A DNA stretch of 60,353 bases, taken from contig NZ_CADFGP010000047.1 in assembly GCF_902833905.1 (NCBI RefSeq), forward strand, positions 1-60,353, written 5' to 3'. The notes beneath the pieces are model-generated. The model was not told the origin of the DNA and searched no databases. It worked only from the letters and a program-made list of their open reading frames with translations. This document shows, piece after piece, positions 51,918 through 60,353 of this stretch (positions within the stretch are counted from its first letter, which is position 1; each line of letters begins with the position of its first letter). This DNA is from Paraburkholderia tuberum STM678. Lineage in GTDB: Bacteria; Pseudomonadota; Gammaproteobacteria; Burkholderiales; Burkholderiaceae. Position numbers and translations under genes: made by a program.

Positions 51918-53479
51918 TGAATGCACCGTCGCTTGATGACGACGTGATTCTCCACGTCGAAGCAGTCACCAAGGTTTACCCCGGCACTGTCGCGTTGAAG
52001 GAAGTCAACTTCGGTGTGCGACGCGGCGCGGTCAACGTGCTGGTCGGCGAAAACGGCGCGGGCAAGTCCACGCTGATGAAGATCATTGCGGGGGCCGAAC
52101 AGCCAAGCACGGGGCGCCTGATACTCGACGGCACGCCGATCGAACTGGCCAGCAGCGCGCAGGCGCTACGGCATGGCATCGGCATCGTGTTTCAGGAACT
52201 GAACCTGTTTCCGAATCTGACGATCGCGGAGAACGTGTTCATCGCGCATGAAATCACACGTGGCGGTATCGATATCGACGCGGATGCGCAGTGCCGCAAG
52301 GTGTGCGAACTGCTCAAGCGGCTCGAACTCGACGTGAGTCCCGACACGCTCGTCGAAGACTTGCGGATCGGCCAGCAGCAACTGGTGGAAATCGCCAAGG
52401 CGCTGGCGCACGACGCGCGCATCCTGATTCTCGACGAGCCGACTTCGGCGCTCAGCGCGGCGGAAGTCGACGTGCTGTTTCAGGTGATCGCCGATCTGAA
52501 GTCGCAAGGCGTGGCGATTGTCTATATCTCGCACCGGCTCGAAGAACTGATCCGCATCGGCGACTACATTACCGTGTTGCGTGACGGCCGCATCACCGGG
52601 CATCAGCCGATGGCGCAGGTGGACGTGCCGTGGATCGTGCGTCAGATGGTGGGCCGTGACACCAAGGATTTCTCGCGTCCGGTCGGCCACGAACGCGGCG
52701 GCGAAGTGCTGACGGTGCGTGACGTATCGCTGCCGCACAAGGGTGCGGGTCTGCTGGTCGATCACGTGTCGCTGTCGCTGCATGCGGGCGAGATCGTCGG
52801 CATATACGGTTTGATGGGAGCGGGGCGTTCGGAACTGTTCGAGTGCATTCTGGGCTGCCATCCTCACGCGACGGGCGACATCATGCTCGACGGCAAATCG
52901 CTGAACGACAAGCCGATTGCGAAGCGCGTCGCCGCTGGCTTAGCGCTCATTCCGGAAGACCGCAAGGCCGATGCATTGCTGCCGATCCTGTCGATCGGCA
53001 GCAACATGACGCTGTCAAGCCTCGCCGACTTCGCGCGCGGCTTTCACATTCAGACGCAACGCGAGCAAGGCTCGATCACGAGCTATATCCGCGATCTCGC
53101 AATCAAGGTCGCTGACTGGCGTCTGCCAGTCAGTTCGCTATCGGGCGGCAACCAGCAAAAGGTGATCATCGCGCGCGCGGTGATGACCGCGCCAAAAGTG
53201 CTGCTGATGGACGAACCGAGCCGAGGCATCGACGTCGGCGCGAAAGCGGACATTTTCAAGGTGATGCGCGATCTGGCGGTTAAAGGACTCGGCATTCTGT
53301 TCGTCACGTCCGATCTCGAAGAGGTGATGGCGCTGTCAGACCGCATTCTGGTGATGTCGAATGGCCGCGTCACGGCTGAGTTCGACGCGGCGGATGCGAC
53401 GCAGGACGCGCTCGTGGCGGCGTCGGCGATCGGGCATCGGGTCGAGCACTCGCCAACCGACGAACGCGCTGCCGCCTGA
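51917..53479 (+). CDS. Sugar ABC transporter ATPase (RbsA-like, two domains)
   Basis: 520 residues with two ABC modules. The first has Walker A GENGAGKST near 44, a weak signature (LRIGQQQLVEIAKAL) and Walker B LILDEPTSAL. The second has a degenerate P-loop region (GLMGAGRSE), signature LSGGNQQKVIIARAV and Walker B LLMDEPSRGID. This asymmetry is normal for RbsA-like proteins, where the N-terminal site hydrolyses ATP. It powers the permease encoded next. The start overlaps the DUF2291 stop. Confidence 0.93.
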   Translation: MNAPSLDDDVILHVEAVTKVYPGTVALKEVNFGVRRGAVNVLVGENGAGKSTLMKIIAGAEQPSTGRLILDGTPIELASSAQALRHGIGIVFQELNLFPNLTIAENVFIAHEITRGGIDIDADAQCRKVCELLKRLELDVSPDTLVEDLRIGQQQLVEIAKALAHDARILILDEPTSALSAAEVDVLFQVIADLKSQGVAIVYISHRLEELIRIGDYITVLRDGRITGHQPMAQVDVPWIVRQMVGRDTKDFSRPVGHERGGEVLTVRDVSLPHKGAGLLVDHVSLSLHAGEIVGIYGLMGAGRSELFECILGCHPHATGDIMLDGKSLNDKPIAKRVAAGLALIPEDRKADALLPILSIGSNMTLSSLADFARGFHIQTQREQGSITSYIRDLAIKVADWRLPVSSLSGGNQQKVIIARAVMTAPKVLLMDEPSRGIDVGAKADIFKVMRDLAVKGLGILFVTSDLEEVMALSDRILVMSNGRVTAEFDAADATQDALVAASAIGHRVEHSPTDERAAA

Positions 53480-53555
53480 CATTTCACTTGCAGCGGCTGC
53501 GACCGTTCATGCAACGTTCAGACGCGGCCGTCACACGACTACTGGAGACTTTCCG

Positions 53556-54623
53556 ATGACCACAGCAATCAATCGCGCTGCTCCCGGCGCGAGCTTCAGC
53601 GAGGCGCCGCTTTTGTTGTTGCTGAAACTGCGGACGTTTATCGCGCTCTTTGCCGTCGTGATCTTTTTCTCGTTTGCCGCGCACAACTTTCTCAGCATCG
53701 AGAACATGCTCATCATGTCGCGGCACGTTGCGCTCAATGCGTTTCTCGCGATCGGCATGACCTTCGTGATCGTGGCGGGCGGGATCGATCTGTCGGTGGG
53801 GTCGATTGTCGGGCTGTCGGGCATGGTCGCCGGCGGGCTGATCCTGAACGGCATCCCGGTCGGCAGCAACTACACGCTTTATCTGAGCGTGCCCGAAGTG
53901 ATCGGCGTGGCGCTATTGTCGGGCGTGGCGGTCGGCGCGTTGAACGGCCTGCTGATTACGCGCCTGAACGTCGCGCCGTTCATCGCGACGCTCGGCACGC
54001 TGTATATCGCACGCGGTGCCGCGTTGTTGTCGTCGGGCGGCGAGACCTTCCCGAACCTCACCGGCAATCCGGATTTCGGCACGACAGGCTTTCCGATCCT
54101 CGGCAGCGCATCGATTCTCGGTATTCCGCTGACGGTGTGGCTGCTTGCCCTCGTCGGCGTGGTGGCCGCCTATATCGCCGCGCGCACGCCACTCGGCCGG
54201 CAAATTTATGCGATCGGCAGCAACGAGCGCGCGGCGCAACTGTCCGGCGTGCGAGTCAATCGCGTGAAGATGTTCGTCTACATGTTTTCGGGTTTCTGCG
54301 CGGCGATCGTCGGGCTGATTATTTCATCGGAACTAGTTGCGTCGCACCCGTTGAGCGGCGAGACCTTCGAACTCAACGCGATCGCTGCGGCGGTGTTGGG
54401 CGGAACATCGATGTCGGGCGGCCGCGGCAAGATCGGTGGCACGATCATCGGTGCATTCGTGATCGGCATTCTGTCGGACGGACTCGTGATGATGGGTGTC
54501 AGTTCGTTCTGGCAGACGGTGATCAAAGGCGTCGTGATCGTCGCGGCGGTGGTGGTCGACCAGATCCAACGCCGCGTTCAGCAGCGCTTTGCATTGCAGA
54601 AGCAAGCGGCCACGGGAGCGTGA
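53556..54623 (+). CDS. Sugar ABC transporter permease (RbsC-like)
   Basis: 355 residues, mostly hydrophobic, with about eight to ten membrane segments. RbsC-family motifs are GMTFVIVAGGIDLSVGSIVG, the coupling region GRQIYAIGSNERAAQLSGV and AIAAAVLGGTSMSGGRGKIG. It forms the inner-membrane channel for the sugar. It follows the ATPase by 76 bp and its stop is adjacent to the dehydrogenase start. Confidence 0.93.
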   Translation: MTTAINRAAPGASFSEAPLLLLLKLRTFIALFAVVIFFSFAAHNFLSIENMLIMSRHVALNAFLAIGMTFVIVAGGIDLSVGSIVGLSGMVAGGLILNGIPVGSNYTLYLSVPEVIGVALLSGVAVGALNGLLITRLNVAPFIATLGTLYIARGAALLSSGGETFPNLTGNPDFGTTGFPILGSASILGIPLTVWLLALVGVVAAYIAARTPLGRQIYAIGSNERAAQLSGVRVNRVKMFVYMFSGFCAAIVGLIISSELVASHPLSGETFELNAIAAAVLGGTSMSGGRGKIGGTIIGAFVIGILSDGLVMMGVSSFWQTVIKGVVIVAAVVVDQIQRRVQQRFALQKQAATGA

Positions 54624-55733
54624 ATGATGACGACATCTATCGCTCAGGAAAAGGTCTTTAGAGGCGGTCTGATCGGCTGCGGGTTTTTCTCGCGCAATCA
54701 TCTGCATGCGTGGCACGAGATCGACGGCGTTCAGATCGTCGCGCTGTGCGATGCGAACCGCGAGCGGCTCGACGCGACCGGGCGCGAGTTCGGCATCGAC
54801 CTCCTGTACACCGATGCCGCCGCGATGCTGCGCGACGAACAACTGGATTTCGTCGATATCGCGACCACGGTGGCGAGCCATCGTCCTCTGGTCGAACTGG
54901 CTGCGGGCGCGGGCGTCGCGGTCATCTGCCAGAAGCCTTTCGCACCGACGCTGGCAGACGCTCAAGCGATGGTCGCCGCGTGCCGCGACGCTGGCGTGCT
55001 GCTGATGGTGCATGAGAATTTTCGCTGGCAGACGGCGATCCAGGCCGTTGGTCGTGCATTGCGAGAGGGTGCGATCGGCACGCCGTTCTGGGGGCGCGTG
55101 TCGTTTCGCTCGGCTTTCGACGTGTTCAGCGGCCAACCGTATCTCGCGCATGGCGAGCGGTTTATCGTCGAAGACCTGGGCATTCATATTCTCGACATCG
55201 CGCGGTTTCTGTTCGGCAATGTGGCCCATTTGAGCGCAACGATTTCGCGCGTGAATCCGTCGATTGCCGGAGAGGATGTCGCGACCATCCTGCTGGGCCA
55301 TGAATCGGGCGCGACGAGCGTGGTGGATTGCAGCTACGCGTCGCGACTTCCAAACGAGCTGTTTCCGCAGACGTTGATCGAAGTAGACGGCGCGAACGGC
55401 ACGTTGCGTCTCGGCGCAGACTACCGGCTGACCATTCATACGCGCGACGGCACGCTTAACGAAACTGTGGCGCCGGAGTCGTTAAAGTGGGCGTCTGCGC
55501 CATGGGAAGCGATACAAGGCAGCGTGCTGAACATCCAGCGGCATTGGATCGCGCGTCTGCGTGACGGCATTGAACCGGCGACGAGCGGACGCGACAACCT
55601 GCACACGCTTGCGCTGGTCGAAGCGACCTATCTGTCCGCGCTTGAGAAGCGCACGGTGGCGCTCGATATCGACGCGCTAGCCGGGCGGACTTCGGCGCAA
55701 GCAATGAGCACTGCGGATGCGGTGAACGAATGA
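54624..55733 (+). CDS. apsD: Gfo/Idh/MocA dehydrogenase, probable D-apiose dehydrogenase
   Basis: 369 residues. An N-terminal Rossmann motif (GLIGCGFFSRNHLHAW) is followed by VICQKPFAPTLADAQ at the family EKP position (here QKP) and the catalytic-side EDLGIHILDIARF. Next to an apionate lactonase homologue, the likely reaction is NAD-dependent oxidation of D-apiose to apionolactone. The exact substrate is inferred from context. Its end overlaps the lactonase start (ATGA). Confidence 0.75.
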   Translation: MMTTSIAQEKVFRGGLIGCGFFSRNHLHAWHEIDGVQIVALCDANRERLDATGREFGIDLLYTDAAAMLRDEQLDFVDIATTVASHRPLVELAAGAGVAVICQKPFAPTLADAQAMVAACRDAGVLLMVHENFRWQTAIQAVGRALREGAIGTPFWGRVSFRSAFDVFSGQPYLAHGERFIVEDLGIHILDIARFLFGNVAHLSATISRVNPSIAGEDVATILLGHESGATSVVDCSYASRLPNELFPQTLIEVDGANGTLRLGADYRLTIHTRDGTLNETVAPESLKWASAPWEAIQGSVLNIQRHWIARLRDGIEPATSGRDNLHTLALVEATYLSALEKRTVALDIDALAGRTSAQAMSTADAVNE

Positions 55734-57691
55734 ACGCCGACCTCGCGCAGATCTACTACGGCACACGTCAGGAAGAATCGCGCGGGCGAACGCTGAGCGC
55801 GGGCGCGTGGTCGGCCGTGCTGATCGATGGCGCATTGCGCGATGTGCGCTTTGAGGGCGTCGAAGTGATCCGGGCGATTGCCTACGTGGTGCGTGATCGC
55901 GACTGGGGCACGTGTCGTCCCGCGATGTCCAGTATTGAAATCGACGAACACGCCGACGGGTTTCGCCTTGCGTACGCCGCTGAAATCGCGAATCCGGATG
56001 GGCATCGCCTGACTTACTCAGTCGAAATCGAAGCGACGAGTAACGATGGACTCACATTCCGCTCACGCGCGAGCGCACAGACTGCATTTCTGACCGCGCG
56101 TTGCGGGTTCTGCGTGCTGCATCCAGTCGACGGCGTGGCGGGCGCACCGGCGCGCATCGAGCGTGGAGACGGCACGATCGAAGACTCAGCGTTTCCGGTG
56201 CTGATCGATCCGTGGCAACCGTTCAAGGACATCCGGTCGATCGAGCACACGCTCGCTTCGGGACTCAAGGTCCGCTGCGCGCTCAAAGGCGATGTGTTCG
56301 AGATGGAAGACCAGCGCAACTGGTCTGACGCGTCGTTTAAAACCTATTCACGGCCGCTCGAATTGCCGTGGCCATACCTGCTCGAAGCGGGGACGACGAC
56401 GGAGCAATCGGTCAGTCTGAGCGTCGACGGTGCACCGCCGCGTTTAGCAACGCGCGGCAACGACAACGCGACAATCGATATCGACGTTAACGGCGCAGGC
56501 AACGGCGAGCCGATGTTCGCGCTCGGTGTCGCGGTCGCGCCCGACGAAGCCGACGCCGTGCTGTCAGCGTTGCCCCTATTGGCTGAACTCGCACCGCAAC
56601 AACTCACGCTGCATTTCGATCCGTCGGCGGGACACAGCGTGGCTGATCTGGCTCGCTTCGCGCAACTTCAACGGGACAGCGGCATCCCGGTCGTGCTCGA
56701 ATGCGCGCTGCCGGGTGTCGATGCGCCTCGTCTCGAACTGCGGGCCGTCGCGGCGCAGATCGACGAAGCGCGGCTCGTGCTCGCGGGTGTCATGGTGAGT
56801 CCATCAGTGCACCGGCAGTCGAATCCGCCGGGCAGCGTCAGTCCTTTTTGTCCGCCGCTCGACGAGGTGTATCGCGAGGCGCGTGGGGTGTTTCCCGGCG
56901 TGCGGCTCGGCGGCGGCATGCTGAGCTACTTCACCGAACTCAACCGCAAGCGTCCGCCTCTCGATCTGGTGGACTGGGTGACGCATGCCACGTGTCCGAT
57001 CGTTCACGCCGCCGACGACGTCAGCGTGATGGAAACACTGGAGACCCTTCCTCACATCACACGCTCGTGCCGCGCGCTGATCGGCACGCGGCCTTATGCG
57101 ATTGGCCCGGTATCGATCGGCATGCGACAGAACCCGTATGGCTCGCGCGTGATGCCCAATCCGCGCGGCGAACGGATCGCAATGGCCGCCGACGACCCTC
57201 GTCAGCGCGGCCTGTTCGGCGCCGCGTGGTTGGCCGGTTATGCGGCCGCGCTCGGCGGCGTGGCGCTTGAACGCCTGACCTTGGGCGCGTTCGTGGGTCC
57301 GCGCGGCCTGATCGATTCTTCTTCGAACGGGCCTGCGCGCTATCCGGCCTTTCTTATCGCGGCCGCGTTGGCGCGGATGGCGGGAGAGCCTCGCTTGCAT
57401 TGCGAGTCGGTGCGTGCGCGCGAAGTCGCGTGTTTCGGCACATCGAGCCGCGACGGGAACGTGCGTCTCGTGATGGCAAATTTGACGGCGGAGTGCCGGA
57501 CGGTACGAGTGCGGTTCGCCAACGGGTTGCCTTCGTCGTGGCCATTGAGCGTCACCAGACTCGACGAACAGACGATCGCTTCCACGCGGCCCTCTCGCAC
57601 GATGAACCCGGCGGACGAACTCGTACTCCGTCCGTTTGGCTGCCTGGAGATTGTCTCTGGCAGCACTTCACCCAGCTTCGCTTCCCAGTAA
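55730..57691 (+). CDS. apnL: D-apionate lactonase
   Basis: 653 residues, close to the length of described ApnL proteins. Visible landmarks are IYYGTRQEESRGRTLSAGAW at the N-terminus, FCVLHPVDGVAGAPARIERG, VSPSVHRQSNPPGSVSPFCP, VHAADDVSVMETLETLPHI and RAYAIG-like TRPYAIGPVSIGMRQNPYGS. This pattern is shared with the family that opens D-apionolactone to D-apionate. It is translationally coupled to the dehydrogenase upstream. Catalytic residues are not well established in my memory, so the call rests on overall family look and context. Confidence 0.82.
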   Translation: MNADLAQIYYGTRQEESRGRTLSAGAWSAVLIDGALRDVRFEGVEVIRAIAYVVRDRDWGTCRPAMSSIEIDEHADGFRLAYAAEIANPDGHRLTYSVEIEATSNDGLTFRSRASAQTAFLTARCGFCVLHPVDGVAGAPARIERGDGTIEDSAFPVLIDPWQPFKDIRSIEHTLASGLKVRCALKGDVFEMEDQRNWSDASFKTYSRPLELPWPYLLEAGTTTEQSVSLSVDGAPPRLATRGNDNATIDIDVNGAGNGEPMFALGVAVAPDEADAVLSALPLLAELAPQQLTLHFDPSAGHSVADLARFAQLQRDSGIPVVLECALPGVDAPRLELRAVAAQIDEARLVLAGVMVSPSVHRQSNPPGSVSPFCPPLDEVYREARGVFPGVRLGGGMLSYFTELNRKRPPLDLVDWVTHATCPIVHAADDVSVMETLETLPHITRSCRALIGTRPYAIGPVSIGMRQNPYGSRVMPNPRGERIAMAADDPRQRGLFGAAWLAGYAAALGGVALERLTLGAFVGPRGLIDSSSNGPARYPAFLIAAALARMAGEPRLHCESVRAREVACFGTSSRDGNVRLVMANLTAECRTVRVRFANGLPSSWPLSVTRLDEQTIASTRPSRTMNPADELVLRPFGCLEIVSGSTSPSFASQ

Positions 57692-57900
57692 TCACAACGC
57701 CGGCCAGCGCCGGGCGGGCGATCCGCGTATTCATCACACGACGCGCCGTGGGCGCGCTTCGCCAACCCCTAAAAACCCGCGCTCCGTGAATACCCCAGTG
57801 TCTAAATTTTAATCATCATGGTCTACTCATCACACCAGTACATCATATGAGTGATGTGCAACCCCAAAAGGCCTCGCTGCCGACGAAGGAGGGACACCAG

Positions 57901-59268
57901 ATGCAAACCTTAGAAGTGGATCCGGTCGAACGATCGGCGATACGAAAGGTGTCGACGCGGCTCGTGCCGTTCGTCGCGCTGATGTTCTTCATCAACTTTC
58001 TCGACCGCACGGCAATTTCGTTCGCCGGCCCGAACGGTATGGCGGAGGATCTCGGCCTCAGCGCCGCCCAATTTGGTCTCGCGGCGGGCGTGTTCTTCAT
58101 CGGCTACATCATCCTTGAAATCCCGAGCAACCTTGCGCTGCATAAGTTCGGCGCCCGCCGGTGGCTCGCGCGGATCATGGTGACGTGGGGCATCGTCGCG
58201 TTGCTGTTCACGTGGGTCAGCAGCATTCCCGGCCTGTACACGTTGCGCTTCCTGCTCGGCGTGGCCGAAGCGGGCTTTTTCCCCGGCGCGATCCTGTTCC
58301 TCAGCATGTGGGTGCCGGCGCGCTACCGCAGTCACATCCTCGCGCTGTTCTACCTGGCGCAGCCGTTGACGATCGTGATCGGCGCGCCGGTGGCAGCGTT
58401 GCTGATCAACGCACACGGCCTGTTCGGACTCGCTGGGTGGCGCGTCATGTTCTTCGGCGTCGCGATTCCTGCAATCCTGATCGGCGTGATCGCGTGGTTC
58501 TACCTGGCGGACCGGCCGTCGCAGGCGAAATGGCTCACGCCCGCCGAGCAACACTGGCTGACCGCGAAGCTCGACGAAGAGGAGCGCGCGAAGACCGTTT
58601 CGGTCGCGCCGCATGCGCTGCGTCCCGGCGCCGCGATGATGAGCGCTCGGGTGTGGATGTTCGCCCTCATGTACTTCGGCCTCATCTACGGTTTATATGC
58701 GCTGGCGTTCTTTCTGCCGACGATTATTGGCGGCTTCGAGGCCCGTTTTGGCACGCACTTCGATGTGCTACAGAAGGGCATGATCACGGCGATCCCGTAC
58801 CTGCCCGCCGCGCTCGCACTGTTTTTGTGGAGCCGCGATGCGACGAAGCGCGGCGTGCGCGCCTGGCATATCGGCATTCCCGCGCTGATCGGTGCGGCCA
58901 GTATCCCAGTCGCGCTCTACATGCGCTCGCCGACCGCCAGCGTCGCCGTGATTACGATCACTGCGTGCGCGATTTTCTCGGCACTGCCGAACTTCTGGGC
59001 GTTACCGGCCCGCACACTTTCCGGCGCCGCCGCCGCGGCTGGGATTGCGTTGATCAATACCGTCGGCAATCTGGCGGGCTTTGTAGCGCCGTACATCACC
59101 GGCGTCGTCAAGGACGCGACCGGGTCGTATCAGGCGCCGATGTTCATCGTTGGAGCATTCATGCTGCTGTCGGCCGGGCTTGCGTTCGCGATCGGCTCAG
59201 GCGCACGAGTGAGCGCTGCAGACAGCGTCGCGCCATCCAGCCTCGCGCCGCATTCGCATAGCAAGTAG
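57901..59268 (+). CDS. MFS transporter (anion:cation symporter type)
   Basis: 455 residues from ATG 57901, chosen for the strong AAGGAGG site; ATG 57847 would add 18 residues. Twelve membrane segments and the ACS-family start LMFFINFLDRTAISFAGPNG with GYIILEIPSNLALHKFGARR indicate a sugar-acid or carboxylate symporter. Sitting between apnL and apnO, it may import apionate or a related acid beside the ABC system for the free sugar. It starts about 210 bp after apnL, so it may have its own promoter. Confidence 0.87.
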   Translation: MQTLEVDPVERSAIRKVSTRLVPFVALMFFINFLDRTAISFAGPNGMAEDLGLSAAQFGLAAGVFFIGYIILEIPSNLALHKFGARRWLARIMVTWGIVALLFTWVSSIPGLYTLRFLLGVAEAGFFPGAILFLSMWVPARYRSHILALFYLAQPLTIVIGAPVAALLINAHGLFGLAGWRVMFFGVAIPAILIGVIAWFYLADRPSQAKWLTPAEQHWLTAKLDEEERAKTVSVAPHALRPGAAMMSARVWMFALMYFGLIYGLYALAFFLPTIIGGFEARFGTHFDVLQKGMITAIPYLPAALALFLWSRDATKRGVRAWHIGIPALIGAASIPVALYMRSPTASVAVITITACAIFSALPNFWALPARTLSGAAAAAGIALINTVGNLAGFVAPYITGVVKDATGSYQAPMFIVGAFMLLSAGLAFAIGSGARVSAADSVAPSSLAPHSHSK

Positions 59269-59317
59269 TCAGTTGATGGTCCCCGTTTCACACAACCGTT
59301 CACATGGAGATATCGAA

Positions 59318-60148
59318 ATGAACGTGAAAATCGCACTGTTTGGTGCAGGCGGAAAGATGGGCGTTCGTCTGTCGAGCAATCTGTTGAAGTCTGACTATCG
59401 TGTGTCACACGTCGAGCCCGGCGCAGCGGGGCAAAAGCGCCTGAAGGATGAACTCGGTGTGCAATGCGTGTCCGCGGACGAGGCGCTGGACGGCGCAGAT
59501 GTCGTCATTCTCGCCGTGCCGGACACGCTGATTGGCGAGCTGAGCCACGAGATTTCACCGAAGCTGCGCCCGGGCACGATGGTGATGACGCTCGATGCTG
59601 CCGCGCCCTTTGCTGGCCATCTGCCGGACCGCAAAGATCTCACATACTTTGTGGCGCACCCGTGCCATCCGCTCATCTTCAATGACGAATCCGACAGCAA
59701 GGCGCGCCGCGACTTCTTTGGCGGGGCTTATGCGAAGCAGTCGATTACCAGTGCGCTAATGCAAGGTCCGGAAGAGGCGTTCGATCTCGGGGAAGCCGTG
59801 GCGAAAGTCATTTATGCGCCGATTCTGCGCTCGTACCGTCTGACGGTGGACCAGATGGCGATCCTGGAACCCGGCCTTTCGGAGACGATCTGCGCGACGT
59901 TGCTCTATGTCATGCGCGAAGCAATGGACGAGACCGTCAAGCGCGGGGTACCGGAACAGGCTGCGCGCGACTTCCTGCTCGGCCACATGAACATCCTTGG
60001 TGCCGTGATCTTCAACGAGATTCCTGGCGCGTTCTCCGATGCGTGCAACAAGGCAATCGAGTTCGGCAAGCCGCGCCTGATGCGCGACGACTGGAAGAAT
60101 GTGTTTGATCGCGAGGAGATCGCGGCAAGCATCCGGCGCATTACGTGA
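59318..60148 (+). CDS. apnO: D-apionate oxidoisomerase
   Basis: 276 residues from ATG 59318 (GGAG nearby). A Rossmann start (MNVKIALFGAGGKMGVRLSS) is followed by VVILAVPDTLIGELSHEI, a TYFVAHPCHPLIFNDESDSK active-site-like segment and a helical C-terminal domain of the phosphogluconate-dehydrogenase type (FLLGHMNILGAVIFNEIPGA). ApnO converts D-apionate to 3-oxo-isoapionate with NAD. The next gene, a RuBisCO-like protein, would act further down the same route. Confidence 0.83.
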   Translation: MNVKIALFGAGGKMGVRLSSNLLKSDYRVSHVEPGAAGQKRLKDELGVQCVSADEALDGADVVILAVPDTLIGELSHEISPKLRPGTMVMTLDAAAPFAGHLPDRKDLTYFVAHPCHPLIFNDESDSKARRDFFGGAYAKQSITSALMQGPEEAFDLGEAVAKVIYAPILRSYRLTVDQMAILEPGLSETICATLLYVMREAMDETVKRGVPEQAARDFLLGHMNILGAVIFNEIPGAFSDACNKAIEFGKPRLMRDDWKNVFDREEIAASIRRIT

Positions 60149-60218
60149 GCATCAGCATGTCATACGCGTACAGCGCACTGCGACGAGTAGCCGAGCAACG
60201 AAAACCGAGGACCCGATT

Positions 60219-60353
60219 GTGACCGAACGCATCCACGCCAGCTACTGGTTAGAAACGGGGATTGATCCGCAGATGGCGGCCGAGGTGATCGCGGGCGAGC
60301 AGTCGAGCGGCACCTTTATCGCGCTGCCCAACGAGACGCCGGAGCTGAAGGCG
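60219..60353 (+). CDS. oiaX: RuBisCO-like protein, N-terminal part (cut by window edge)
   Basis: The GTG start at 60219 gives MTERIHASYWLETGIDPQMA and then EVIAGEQSSGTFIALPNETP, the characteristic N-terminal domain of RuBisCO large-subunit-like proteins (GEQSSGTF). In D-apiose catabolism the RuBisCO-like OiaX decarboxylates 3-oxo-isoapionate 4-phosphate, which fits the position after apnO. Only 45 codons are visible, so other RuBisCO-like functions are not excluded by sequence alone. Confidence 0.75.
   Translation, partial: MTERIHASYWLETGIDPQMAAEVIAGEQSSGTFIALPNETPELKA

Noticed and set aside
54333..55439. 368-residue minus-strand frame
   Set aside because: Antisense to the permease and dehydrogenase genes; its composition is rich in R, H and D as expected from a shadow of GC-rich coding DNA.
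58161..59261. 366-residue plus-strand frame in the MFS gene
   Set aside because: Overlaps the MFS gene in another frame and has extreme R content and no motif.

Overview
The window reads as part of a large plasmid or megaplasmid of a beta-proteobacterium close to Burkholderia, Paraburkholderia or Caballeronia. The evidence is a GC-rich coding style, two DUF4148 small exported proteins, a Burkholderia-type porin, several IS families common in that group, and a complete iteron replicon with its own partition operon. No rRNA or tRNA gene was recognised.

Layout. 1-3.0 kb is a scrap yard of broken mobile elements (IS30 end, tyrosine recombinase fragment, IS21 istAB fragments). 3.4-5.9 kb holds a phased array of short repeats followed by a three-gene stb/tra-like plasmid stability or transfer operon. 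6.2-13 kb carries a second IS21 fragment, a few small unknown genes, a membrane-anchored double-AAA ATPase, a complete IS2-like element and an IS5 remnant. 13.7-21.7 kb is the replicon: rep with 21-bp iterons, an inverted iteron pair, parA and parB, and three regularly spaced parS-like palindromes. It is bracketed by an inverted duplication of about 484 bp derived from a small inverted-repeat-ended element carrying a toxin-antitoxin pair. 21.7-28.5 kb is mostly decayed: a headless SbcC-like gene, small proteins, a frameshifted SET-domain gene and an apparently intact ParDE pair.

28.5-48.6 kb is a coherent aromatic catabolic island. A divergent unit encodes 4-oxalomesaconate hydratase (LigJ), 4-carboxy-4-hydroxy-2-oxoadipate aldolase (LigK) and a ModA-like binding protein. 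Facing it are an alpha/beta hydrolase and a SnoaL-like protein. A VanR-type GntR regulator precedes a seven-gene operon: reductase, Rieske oxygenase, LigB, LigA, VanA, VanB and glutathione-independent formaldehyde dehydrogenase. A LysR and a second GntR regulator, a porin, an AAHS-type MFS importer, a double-HTH LysR regulator and a divergent tannase-family esterase follow. No LigC or LigI is seen, while LigJ, LigK, an LigAB dioxygenase and two O-demethylase pairs are. The set therefore fits gallate formation from syringate, or from vanillate-like methoxyaromatics, better than a complete protocatechuate 4,5-cleavage pathway. This is an inference.

48.8-49.9 kb is another junction: an IS110 remnant, a truncated alpha/beta hydrolase and a 172-bp MITE-like element. 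From 50.2 kb to the end is a sugar operon: an RbsABC-like transporter with a DUF2291 lipoprotein, a Gfo/Idh/MocA dehydrogenase, a D-apionate lactonase-like protein, an MFS carrier, a D-apionate oxidoisomerase-like protein and the start of a RuBisCO-like protein. Together these indicate oxidative catabolism of the plant sugar D-apiose, so the plasmid pairs lignin-aromatic and plant cell-wall sugar degradation.
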